From assembly GCA_949775045.1 (NCBI GenBank), contig OX459107.1, positions 14,079,179 to 14,143,178 on the forward strand: 64,000 nucleotides of DNA. Reading direction: 5' to 3'. The translations under genes were made by a program, and so were the position numbers. Below, in pieces: positions 28,701 through 38,337 of the stretch. Numbering within the stretch: position 1 is the first letter of the stretch; every line of letters begins with the position of its first letter. The notes under the pieces are model-generated. The model ran no database searches. It saw nothing but the letters and a program-made list of their open reading frames with translations, and had not been told where the DNA came from. This stretch comes from Metridium senile. Lineage: Eukaryota > Cnidaria > Anthozoa > Actiniaria > Metridiidae.

Positions 28701-30189
28701 ATGAATGCAGAAACTCTGAACTTTTGGTTGACTAAGTTTGTTCAGGAAGTGGTGAAGGTAAACGGAGAGAGATATCCAGGAAGAAGTCTATACATGATTG
28801 CTGCGGGCCTTCAACGCCATCTAGCTGAAAGTGGAAATGCAATTTTACTGCTAAGTCAAAACGATAGAAGGTTAGATATAAATAAGTTTATTTTGTACGA
28901 GTATTACTATGATTCTGGGGTTGATCGGACTAGATTCTTCGTTAGATTTATAAATCTCAGATGAATTATTAAGTAATATGGTTTTGCCAGATTCTTGTAA
29001 CTCAGCCAAAGTTGTAATGTCGGGCTCTGTTTTCAATAACTGTACATTTAATTTGATTAAGTAAATAAATGTTATGATTATTCAATGCCTGTTATATTTT
29101 ATCTTTACTAACTATGGACATGGAGCATTATATAATGACACATGTGTCATTATATAATTTAAATAATACTTCATGTTCATTTGCATTCCATTGTTCTTCT
29201 ATTCTACCCCATTATTCCCCTGGGCCGAATTCAAATCCCTCCCCGGGCTTTAAATTACAAGCGTAGATTATGCGGTATACAAGGCTATCCTCGTGACCAG
29301 AGAGGAGCATCGGATTGAACAAAATGGTCATGAATTATTGATGAGTTTGTTAAAATGATATAATAAAATAAAAAAAGAATACCAAACCATATATTCTTTG
29401 TATTTAAAAAAAATAACATCACATAACTTCGTTGCAATTTGCACAAACTTGTTCCAACTTCAATTCTTACTAAATTATATTTGTTCTTTCCTGTGAAGGG
29501 GTTTATTTTTGAATTAAAATTAATTTTGAGAAACTTGGTTCCAGTATCTTGCTCGATATGAAAAAGGCTAATAAGGCCATACTCATGACGTTTTTGCACA
29601 TAGGCATGGTCGCCTTAATAAGATATGGACGCGCGGAATTGCAATTGGGGGCTGGTCAGCTGGTTCCCGACAGGTTGGAGAGCACATCCAAATTGACCTT
29701 GGAAGCAAGAAGGTCATCACCATGGTAGCCACCCAAGGAAGACAGGATACTAATGAGTGGGTGACCAAGTATTCACTGTCTTACAGTGATGATGGAAATA
29801 ACTGGAAAAACTACCAGGGAGATTGTATCAAGGTTAGTTGATGATATCAGCATTATCATCATCACCAGTACCGCCATCATCATAATCACCATCATTATCA
29901 TCACCAACACCATTTCCAACACCATCATATATAAGTGTCATCGTTATCATCATCATTTTTACGATATACACGTAGAAACTGATGTCTGCTTCGCTTTCAT
30001 TGCCAGTCACAACATCTCTTTGCTTTTCTTGTCCAGATTTTTCCTGGCAATGCCGATAAGAACACCATTGTCACCAACAAGCTTGAAGTACCAATCAAAG
30101 CAAGATATATTCGATTGATTGTAAAAGAGTTTTACAGGCATGCAACGTTAAGAATGGAACTGTATGGCTGCTCGCAGTTAGCCGTTTGA
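22749..30189 (+). CDS. Gene B: secreted PAN/apple - TSP1 - F5/8C (discoidin) protein
   Basis: Seven exons, 355 residues: 22749-22800, 23316-23578, 23918-23993, 24563-24760, 25483-25579, 29604-29832, 30037-30189 (stop TGA). All GT/AG, same phases as gene A. Exon 1 is a short, strong signal peptide (MVALKLALLLSLLLQVEG). PAN domain exon 2 is the same length as in gene A (263 nt) and nearly identical. The TSP1 exon is 18 nt longer (WTQWGPWQWTLCS). The F5/8C domain carries CEKALGMEDGRITDQQIT, HIQIDLGSKK, SYSDDGNNWKNY and MELYGC. In exon 6 it differs from gene A by an in-frame 21-nt gain and 3-nt loss around residues after GRLNK. Likely secreted, cell-surface or matrix adhesion. Intron 5 is 4.0 kb because two elements inserted. 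Divergent from gene A, so possibly co-regulated (inference). Confidence 0.92.
23579..23900. repeat. GTAA/GGAA/GCAA microsatellite at the gene B intron 2 donor
   Basis: Starting at the splice donor (GTTAGTAAGTAAGTAAGG), intron 2 continues as GGAA units, then an alternating GCAAGTAA array, then GTAA with variants, and ends 17 bases before the exon 3 acceptor (ending CTTTCCCAG). The composition differs from gene A, which has almost pure GTAA, but the position is the same. Confidence 0.95.
24046..24170. mobile_element. 125-bp MITE with CAGTAAACACC termini and TA duplication
   Basis: Ends CAGTAAACACCCGCAAGTAA and TTACTTGCCGGTGTTTACTG are inverted repeats flanked by TA on both sides. Gene A intron 3 has the uninterrupted site (ACCAATATTGTATATGTAC on its coding strand), so this is an insertion in gene B after the A/B duplication. 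TA duplication and CAGT termini fit Tc1/mariner-pogo type MITEs. Confidence 0.85.
25714..27657. mobile_element. 1.94-kb foldback element, TTAA target site
   Basis: GGTGGCTCGACTGAGTATGT at the left and its complement at the right bound two arms of roughly 900 bases that are near-perfect inverted copies, meeting around 26,650-26,690. TTAA flanks both ends (25710-25713, 27658-27661). Gene A intron 5 keeps the empty site (AAATAAAGTTAAACAACTAC on its coding strand). There is no convincing reading frame, so it is non-autonomous. TTAA duplication is typical of piggyBac and Kolobok superfamilies. Confidence 0.88.
28036..29384 (+). mobile_element. Inserted element in gene B intron 5 carrying a Crypton-type gene remnant
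   Basis: The corresponding intron of gene A lacks this segment; homology stops near GAGAAATGTATGGTG and resumes at CCAAACCATA. Inside, a 35-bp inverted pair (AACAAACTCATTTATAATTC at 28,270 and its complement ending at 29,352) flanks a coding remnant. The precise ends and target duplication are unclear. Confidence 0.65.
28467..28964 (+). pseudogene. ZMYM/QRICH1-like (Crypton-derived) domain protein, interrupted by one stop
   Basis: One reading frame runs from MNNNMPPKRQ (28,467) to the stop at 28,964 with a single in-frame TGA at 28,563-28,565. The pieces on both sides join in the same frame (IPKST - stop - CSTKWAFKLFSEW). The second part has ETLNFWLTKFVQEVVK and GERYPGRSLYMIAAGLQRHL, the pattern of the N-terminal domain shared by animal ZMYM2-4/QRICH1 proteins and related to Crypton tyrosine recombinases. 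No recombinase catalytic half follows. With about 165 codons it is a truncated, probably dead copy; a recoded or polymorphic stop is possible but less likely. Confidence 0.6.
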
Positions 30190-30484
30190 TTGTAGTGACA
30201 TTTCAAGCCACAGGGGGAGGTGAAGGGGTAGATGGTATTGGAATATGCTCGGGATATCTCAGTGGTTAAATCTCAGTGATTTATTATCTTTTGGGTAAAT
30301 TATGACATATTTTGGTATCTATAAGGATACATTGATCGTGAACTAAGAGAAATCCGCGCTTTGTTCGACCTTTTAAAAGGACTTCCGGTTTCTTTTAGTG
30401 TTTTTTTGTTTTTGTTTTGTTTAATTCCCCGACCAGCAAATCCAATATCTTTACCCCTGAAGCCCCTTGCCCTGCCATCCGAGC

Positions 30485-30673
30485 TCTAGATACAAGGACA
30501 TGTTTTTCACAGCACTATAGCATTAAGAAAATATTAAAAAGACGCGTCTCTTTCTAATGACTTTACAACATTCGATTTCTAGATACAAGGACATGTTCTT
30601 CACAGCACTATAATACTAAGAAAATACTAAAAAGACGCGTCTCGTTCTAATAACTTTACAACATTCGATTTCT
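30485..30673. repeat. Tandem repeat in the 3' flank of gene B
   Basis: Two copies of a 94-base unit (CTAGATACAAGGACATGTT...AAAGACGCGTCTC...CATTCGATTT) start at 30,485 and 30,579. The homologous pair lies 3' of gene A at 11.9-12.1 kb. Confidence 0.8.
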
Positions 30674-33042
30674 CACATTGTGGCGACAAAGCTTTAAAAA
30701 AAAAAAAACAAGGCTTCCTTGTAAGGTGAAGTTTGAATGTGATTCTACTTCCGCATTGTTGCTCAAGTCAAGAAACATCTTTTCCTGTAAAAAGACGTAC
30801 AAAACAATTAAATTTTCTTCCCTTCTCTAAACGCAATACAATATGACCTTTTTCTACGCATACGCAATCTCACGGGATTTCCAATATGCAAATGGGGAGG
30901 TAGAATTGCTTTCGAAATCACCGCTGATATCACACGACAGAATTGCTAGTGTAAACGGCCCTAGTGTAAACTTACGCCTATTTCAAAAATCCCTGTCATG
31001 GCCAGGGCTACAGTCGACATTCCAAGTTGCTTGCAAAGGATGTCGGTATTCAGTTTCTCTCGACCCAGTTTATTCACAGTACATTTTAATTGTATATTTA
31101 TTTGTGATTGGATCTGGAGTTGAACCAAATATCTCGACAAAAGACATAAATTGACTAATATATAGTGTGCATAATTACTCGATTTTAATTGGACGAGATC
31201 GTGCGATTTTCTATACCATTGCCAGATATATCGGACAAAATGGCGTCACGCATGCGCATTTTGCATGGTAATGGCTTCAGAACTTTACAAGAGAATGTAT
31301 AGGACTAGGCAAACAATGCTAGATTAAAAGAATGAACGATAATGTTTTTCTTTTCTCTTCATCGAATTGTGTTCTGTAGTATTTTTGCTACGTTCGGAAG
31401 TTAAAAAAACCATCTAAAGTAATGTACTCAGGGTTCCTGAGCTTAAGAAATATAGAGCTTGACATACCTCCTAATCGTCAAACATTCTTTAGAATATGAG
31501 TGATGTTGTGGTAAAACTTCGTCGATTATTGTAAAACGTAGTTGATGTACAACGGAGCTCTTCATCCAAATCACAACAACAAAGATTAAAATGCTTAGAT
31601 TCCCCCAAGAACAGCCATTTCTTGCTTTAATGGGGGTTCCTCGAGCACTTGAAGTTTCCTTAAATTCAAATATGGAGGCCGAAGGCCACAGGAAGGATGA
31701 AATGTTCGGCGAAAGTGAAGAATAGAAAAGTATATTTTTTAGCTTCGGTTCGATCGCCATTTTGTTTTGGATCGTTCCCAGGCCCTTTTCGAGCAAAACA
31801 CAAAGCCAGGTTTGCAGTTTTCAGTTTTCCCGCGCAAATAAATTGTGTTTTTCTGAGGCTGTTTTGTTAACCGCTGACAAGATATCGCGGGCGCTAAAAG
31901 TCCGATATTTCTGGCAATGGCTAATTATCAATTTATTACCGACAACCTTTGCAGTATTGGAGTGTTGAATGTCACATCCGTAGAGACTCTAGATGATATA
32001 TGCATGCATGTATATATGCGACAACGATAGATGTTATATATTATATATATGTAATCTATAGCTTTGTATCTATTCTCAATATGGAAACTCGTGTAATACT
32101 TAAAGTCGCTTTTTGCACTGTGCAAAACATCTCAACAACTGATCTCTTACTGTCGTTGCGACACAAGTTGCTGAAGAATTGCACAGTGTAACAGAGGCTG
32201 TCTCGCATTTTTGTTGCAGACAGCATTGCACAAAGTAGAGTTCATTTCTACTTTTAACATCGGAACTCAGTCACTTACAGCACCATTAAAAAGTGTATCA
32301 CTCCTCCAGCAACTTGTAATGAACCGGCCGCGTTGCGAAACAAGTTGCTGGAAACAAATACTAAGTACATCACCTTAAAATTGTATTAATCTCAGAATTG
32401 TTATGTTGAAGAAACTGAAATAAAGTTGAGTTTAATATCTTTAAATTTCATATTTTAAAACCTATATAAGCACGTGACAATAGAGCTTTTCGGAGAAACT
32501 GACGGGGCGAACGCGGTCATGGCACATCAAAATTCTAAAACTTCATGGTCGCGGCAAGGCACGTACACAGCGCTGAACTTCCTCACAGTTATACGAAATG
32601 TGCTCTATAAGCAATTAGATATATTGCACCCCTCGCAGGGGTTGCATGCTTGCATGATCCTTTGATCTTTGTGCATTTTCTCCCTTGTTGCCCATAAGTA
32701 AAATAACTGTCTCTCTAAAATGTTTTACCTTGTGTTCCCATGATCCCCAAAAAACTATTGTTTTATCATATTTTGCTCCTTTGTTCCCTGGAAATATTTT
32801 GGCAGTATCCCTTGTTCGATTCCCTAAATATAAATGCCTGTGCTCCCTTGTTCATTAAAACCCCTGGGAGGGGTTTAATATTGTACATTAAATGGCAATC
32901 GACCATTATTCTGTGCAAGTGAAATGTGCCCTATGTTTAATTGGTCGCTTAGTGTGGGACCATTATATGATATAACACGATATAGTTCTACTATATAAAT
33001 CTATGAAGAACTATCATGCGAGACTGAAATATTCACTGTCTA
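30674..33042. other. Non-coding spacer, no supported gene
   Basis: CpG-containing stretches with GCATGCGCA (31,250) and AACCGAAGC/CGCCATTTTG (31,745-31,765) could be promoter-like, but no exon with splice support follows. The minus-strand frame of 117 codons at 31,796-31,443 has no domain I recognise. Around 32,120-32,350 are dispersed GCGACACAAGTTGCTG / CAGCAACTTG motifs that look like degraded transposon ends. Confidence 0.45.
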
Positions 33043-33329
33043 CACCTAATTCTAAAAAGGTTGACGGGGCGAACGGCTATTGGTGATTGGCGATTGCACG
33101 AGCGAAAGGCACTGTGGTTAATACCAATTCCTTCTTATTCCATTCTAAATAACCCAAACACCGTTCAGCGATGAACTTATATGGGTGTCTCGAAGATTTT
33201 GCTGAACGGTGGAGGCATTGTTTGGGTAATTTAGAAACGAATAAGAAGGAATTCGTATTACCCATATTACCTTTCGGTCGTGCAATCGCCAATCTCCGTT
33301 CGCCCCGTCAACCTTTTTTGAATTAGGTG
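33043..33329. mobile_element. 287-bp hairpin MITE, TA target site
   Basis: Termini CACCTAATTCTAAAAAGGTT and complement, flanked by TA on both sides (33041-42, 33330-31). The arms continue through GACGGGGCGAACGG and TTGGCGATTGCACGAGCGAA almost to the centre. No coding capacity; TA duplication suggests a Tc1/mariner-type relative. Confidence 0.85.
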
Positions 33330-33556
33330 TATTTAGTCAATGTCAATCGTTGTCCACGTAAAGTAGAAATTAACACTACAACAAGTGACACGTGATTCTT
33401 TGTTTATTTGTTTTCAACAGTTGAGATTTCAATTTGTAACTGTATAATAAGTAACAGTGAGCAGGGAATAAGAATTATGAATTTAGAAAAAGAAACGGTT
33501 CAACAAACTCTGTCATTGTTTTTAAACGATAAAACGATAAATCGTTCACATTTACC

Positions 33557-33809
33557 CTGATGATGGGCGAGTAGCCTGAAAGCTTGGTTCAAATAAAATC
33601 AATAAATTTGATGAAACGTTTTCTTTTTAAAATCAACACAACGTACAAACTTTACTGGAAGAATTATGAAATCGATGTTGAGATTAAGATGAATGCACTT
33701 AAAGCGAGCTTATGTGTAGTCTACCTTGCAGCCGTTATTAGTATTGTGCTTCCTGTCCTTAGGTGAGGGACAGGAATCCCGACACTAATAACGGATGCGA
33801 GGGAGACTA
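33557..33809. repeat. CTGATGA...GAAAGCTTGG tail followed by a 93-bp hairpin
   Basis: At 33,557 CTGATGATGGGCGAGTAGCCTGAAAGCTTGG matches the tail motif of the 18.6-18.8 kb foldback. At 33,717-33,809 TAGTCTACCTTGCAGCCGTT...GTGCTTCCTGTCC pairs with GGGACAGGAATCC...GGGAGACTA, a small foldback element. Confidence 0.6.
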
Positions 33810-34000
33810 GCTTAGGTGGTGTCACGTGACATTTCTTTTAGTGTTAATGTATTTTTGGTATAGACAGTATTTTAATATAAAATGACATTGTCTGAATATT
33901 AAAATAAGAAATACAGAGAATAAAACATGGACGCGCAGAGATATAGTTTAAACTGACAAGAAGATTAATTCCATATCTACAAACATCAATGTATTATTTA

Positions 34001-34160
34001 GGCTCAGATTTCAGCCGTTGGGGTTTCGTGCGCCCGCGATACTCTCCCCCGTAACGGCTGGGCGCATCGGCTTGCCATTGTTTTTCTCAGCCAATCAGCG
34101 ATTTGCCCCTCGAAAATCGAGCGGGAAAAATTAACTAGACGCTCTGTGAGCGATTACTCG
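34001..34160. repeat. Dispersed repeat shared (partly inverted) with 59.36-59.64 kb
   Basis: CAGCCGTTGGGGTTTCGTGC...CCCCGTAACGGCTGGGCGC (34,010-34,068) occurs as the reverse complement at 59,365-59,425. The following TTAACTAGACGCTCTGTGAG...TACTGAACAGAAGGGATTC (34,130-34,182) recurs directly at 59,581-59,632. The AACGGCT/AGCCGTT ends make the first part a small foldback. Confidence 0.7.
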
Positions 34161-34237
34161 GGCTACTGAACAGAAGGGATTCCGAGGGATTGAAAGTCAT
34201 AATGTATCATACCGTAGATCATACACAATACATATAC

Positions 34238-34400
34238 AGTGGTACCTCTATTAAGCGGTCACCCATAAGCGGTCACCCTCTATTAGGCGGTCAGAATAAA
34301 AAGTCCCAAATCTATTCCTTTAACTATTCTATAATTCTTTCCTGCGGCCAACCCGGCTCTATTAACCGGCCACTTTGGAAAGTCCCGAGGGTGAGGAAGA
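34238..34400. repeat. Pogo/Tigger-like terminal repeat remnant
   Basis: CAGTGGTACCTCTATTAAGC followed by GGTCACCCATAAGCGGTCAC and a degenerate inverted half (GGCTCTATTAACCGGCCAC). The CAGTGG-ACCTC-TATTAAGCGG pattern is common at ends of Tc1/mariner-pogo elements. Only a fragment is present. Confidence 0.5.
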
Positions 34401-34659
34401 ACTAAATTGGCTGATTAATATAATGTTAACAAAATGTTTAAAATGTGCACAAAAATAAACATGTGCACATAAATAATCATTTATGACTAATTTTAGGTTA
34501 TTTTAATGAGAAATGTACTTATCCCAAATTTCATAATGTTTTTATTGAGAAAACTAAATCTCAGAAACATTATTATCAAGATTAACCTTTTGAGAAATAA
34601 ACGTCAAGAAAATAAAGATGGATTTTGGGCTGTATGAATCTGCTCGACATATATTTAGC

Positions 34660-34757
34660 AATTAATCGCCGAAGGCGAAGTGGCTATCAATATGAATATT
34701 TACCGAACGGCGAGTCTTCGAGCCGCGAGGTAAATATTCATATTGATAATCACTGAG
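34660..34757. repeat. CGAAGGCGAAGTG hairpin repeat (copy 1)
   Basis: AATCGCCGAAGGCGAAGTGG followed by a hairpin (CTATCAATATGAATATTTACC ... GGTAAATATTCATATTGATA). A diverged copy lies at 40,848-40,945 inside the large transposon, so it is a dispersed element. Confidence 0.7.
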
Positions 34758-35063
34758 CCTGAGTTTTGTTTTTGTGTTTTGTGGAATTGCGTTTTGTTGA
34801 ATTTTTTTCAATTTCTTCATCGGTAATTGTTGCAAAACGAGACGCCATTTTGCCGAGAAGCAATATTCCGAGCTTGAGCAGTTAATATGGTCTCAGATTC
34901 CGAGATAGCTAGCCAATGAGAGCGCGCGTTCTTATGAGGTTGTGAATCATGTATATACTAATTCTATGTACCGGGATGCCTGCATGTGTTACAATGTGTT
35001 GACATTTCATCCCGTCCCCTCCCTCCAAAGCGCCGCTACGAAGGATCAGATTTGTAATATTTA

Positions 35064-35390
35064 TTTTTCATGGATATGTTTGCTACTAAAATAATCTACG
35101 TAATCATAATACCCAGGAATATGGATACACCGCTAAGCTTCGATATTTATTCTACAGTAGCAATCTGATTTCTATTTCATGGATATGTAGTGTACATTTG
35201 GCGCTCTATTCTACAGTAGCGATCTGATTTTATTTCATGGGTATATAGTGTTTAATTTACACTCTATTCCAAAGTAGCAATCTATTTATGGGTATATAGT
35301 GCTTGTGCTCAGTCACTTCCACACTGGTATGAACGGATTTCTATTTCATGGGTATAGTGTTTGCGCTCTATTCCACAACCACTTATCTTG
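35064..35390. repeat. Degenerate ~60-bp repeats (TTCTACAGTAGCAATCTGATTT)
   Basis: Variants of CTATTCTACAGTAGCRATCT + GATTTCTATTTCATGGRTAT + AGTGTACATTTGGCGC follow one another. The first ~150 bases (from GGATATGTTTGCTACTAAAA) are also present at 50,857-51,005 and 57,866-58,020. Immediately left of the large transposon. Confidence 0.75.
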
Positions 35391-35482
35391 TTGAAAAACA
35401 CTATTGATTGTTTTTTAGGATAGGTGTAGTACATTATGGTGTATGGTGTATTTAAAGTTGTGAAAAAGAGCTCAAACTATAA

Positions 35483-35491
35483 GCAATGATG
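35483..35491. other. Left 9-bp target site duplication GCAATGATG
   Basis: GCAATGATG directly precedes the TAGCCTGCAG terminus at 35,492 and reappears directly after the opposite terminus at 47,070-47,078. A matching 9-mer at both exact borders of an inverted-repeat-bounded segment is the signature of transposition. Confidence 0.8.
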
Positions 35492-35769
35492 TAGCCTGCA
35501 GAGCAGGCGTTCTTTTGGCTTTTTGGAGAATTTAGGATTTTGGGCTTCCTGTTTTACTTTTTTGACCGCGCGAAATATGGAGCTTAGCCAAAAATGGAGT
35601 GTGGGGGGGGAGGGGGAAGGGAGAGAAGGGAACGCCTGCCCGCAGCCATTGTCTTTTTGTGCCACTCGTTCGTGGACGAACGAACGTCGCTGATTGGCTC
35701 TTGTCGACCAGTTTGACAAGTGACAAAGACAAGTTTGACAAACAAGAGTTTCCAGTCGTAGTTTTCAAA

Positions 35770-37955
35770 ATGGCGGATTATAGACAAGATTTTTGTAGCG
35801 CGTTAGATAGTGTTTTGGATTCATTTGAGTCACACTTAGGCTTTCGTTTTGAGCTTAAATCCGAGCAGAGACAAAGTGTCGAGCAACTTATTTATCGAGG
35901 AGACCTTCTTGCCGTTTTACCGACCGGCTTTGGTAAAAGTCTGATTTTTCAACTTCTCGTACCGATGAAGAAAATCATGTTGAAGAAAAGTTGTTGTGTT
36001 CTCGTAATTTGCCCGCTGAAAAGCATCATCGAGGATCAAGTGGCCGAAGCAACGTCCTTGGGCCTTAAAGCTGGAGCCATAAGCGATGTGAAGATGGAGG
36101 ACGGAGAGCTTGCATCTTACGATTTATTGTTTGGATCGGCTGAGGAAGTTCTACAAAAACGATTATTGGCCATTCTCAAGAAAACCGGTTCCAAACTATG
36201 TGGAAATATTGTGGCCGTTGTTGTCGATGAATCGCACACTTGCGAAAGTTGGACTGGTTCAAGGTAAATTATACAAATTCGCTTTTCTACGGGTATTTGC
36301 GGAGTTAGACGAGTGCTCAAGTGGTCTTCACTAATGCGAAGTAATTATGCAATATATTTCATTTTCAATGCTTGAAGCATTCAAATCATTTTTAATTTCA
36401 GGGAGACTAAGAAAGGAAAAGCATCGCATGCCTTCAGGGAATCATTTGGCCAACTAGCTAACCTAAGATCTTACTGTCAACCAGGTAAAATTATACATTT
36501 CCATGACGAATACCAGTTTGGAATAGCTCTTAGAATTGACTCACAAACCCTCAAAATATTCCACTGTATAATTAATTAATTTATTAAGTATAATCAATTG
36601 TTATTGTTATTTTTTTTTGTAATATTGGCCTTAAAGCAATCAAACATTGCCAATTAAAATTTAGATTCAGATATTTACATATTCATACTATATACAGTGT
36701 AGTTATGTTCCTAAATTTCCTTTCTTTCATTTCTATTTTAGGGACTCCTGTGGGTGCCATTACAGGAACTGCTGACACAAACACCCAGCAAACAATAAAG
36801 ACTGTTCTTTGTCTAAACAAGCCATTGACAATTTACGTGAGCCCAAACAGGCCAAACCTTAGATTTACCGTAAAGAAGGTGAAGAAAGCAGGTTACTTGA
36901 AACAACTGCAATGGCTTGTCGAGATGGCCAAAGACTTGGGATCACAAACACCGAAAACAATAATATTCTGCACAGTCATGAATGACATGGCCTCTGTCGT
37001 TAACTATTTAGTGTCCCAATTGGGAGATGCACTGTATGCAACTCCAGATAACAGATCACCAGGAAACGCTATAATAGGCATCTACCACTCCAACTCCTGG
37101 CAATCAATGAAAGACAGAGTTACACAATCATTCAAAGGTAATGGACACAAACGGATTGTGGTGGCAACCACTTCATTGTGTATGGGGGTAAATTTCCCCG
37201 ATATCCGTTATATAATCAACTGGGGACCTCCTAGGTCAATTCTTGACCAACACCAACAATCTGGAAGGGCTGGCAGGGATGGTCAACAATCACATGTGGT
37301 TGTGATTTACCATGGGCAGCAGGCAAGCCCTTGTGAGAGAGAAGTCAAAGAATTTATTCGTGCTGAGGGTTGCTTGCGTGTTTCTGCATACATTTCTCTC
37401 GATTCTGAAATCAAACCAAGCAGAGTTCAACATGACTGTTGCTCAAATTGTGCAAGGGAATGCAAATGTGATGGAGAAAGGTGCAAGCAGGAATTGTTAC
37501 CATTTGACAAAAATCTTGAGGAAAAAAGTGTTTTCCAGGATTTACCCAAACGAACTGTTTCCGCTGAGGACAAAGCAGACCTGAAGAATGCTCTTGTTGA
37601 AGTTTTGCATGAGTTGCAAGGAAAGAGTGTTGGATTGGACAAAGATTCTACTGAATGGTTTTCTATGGCACTTATTGATGACGTTGTCCAACATTGCAGT
37701 ACCATATTCTCTATAGATGACTTGATTAGACATTTCCCTGTTTTCTCATTTGTCAATGCTTTACGAGTACTTGAACTCATTCAAGAATTGTTTGAGGATA
37801 TTCCGTCATTGGATGAAACTGTGTCCCTCCTTATGTCCAAAGGAATGTGTTTGGATGTTAGCCATGTGAACAATATTGATTTTGGTGACCATTCCATTTA
37901 TGATGACAGGTCAGATAGTGACATTGATGAACTGGCAAGTATGCTTGAAATGTAG
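35770..37955 (+). CDS. RecQ-like SF2 DNA helicase (transposon-borne)
   Basis: Three exons, 596 residues: 35770-36263, 36402-36484, 36742-37955 (stop TAG), GT/AG borders, phases 2 and 1. Residues 25-40 resemble a RecQ motif 0. Walker A LPTGFGKS is at about 50-57 and motif Ia (CPLKSIIEDQV) at 81-91. The DESH box (VVVDESH) is at 151-157, motif III as AITGTAD near 198, motif IV IIFCTVMND, motif V (ATTSLCMGVNFP) near 335 and motif VI QQSGRAGRDGQ near 361-371. A Cys/His cluster (CCSNCARECKC) near 424-434 stands where RecQ proteins bind zinc. HRDC is not seen; residues 440-596 are helical and unassigned. All catalytic motifs are intact, so an active 3'-5' DNA helicase is expected. Start ATG at 35,770 (AAAATGGCGG) is preferred over the in-frame upstream region, which is TIR sequence. 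Likely serves transposition rather than the host (inference). Confidence 0.93.
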
Positions 37956-38337
37956 ACTAATTAACAAAGGTATGACAGATTTGTGAATAACTTTTATTGT
38001 ACTTGATTAAAATAGTCAATAAGATTAGCAACTTATCCAGGTGAAAGCCTGTACAAGAATTGTATTCAAATTATAACTCTTATAGTTCTTCTTTCGCCTG
38101 GATAAGTTGCCAATCCAATCGTCGACGATAAAGTTGTGTTTTCTGCCATTGACCATGTATCATTTTGACATTTTGTACAACATTCAAAAAATCAAAAAGA
38201 ATAAATTTGACATCAATGCAGAAAAAATACATATATACATGTGAAAGGGGTTCATTATTATTATATTCTGTCCAATGCATGATTTTATAATAAATGTAAA
38301 GAAGTTAGACCACATTCTCTTGCCATACACAATTATA

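Noticed and set aside
31443..31796. 117-codon minus-strand frame with a hydrophobic stretch
   Set aside because: No recognisable domain, no splice partners and repeat-like flanks; coding status cannot be supported.
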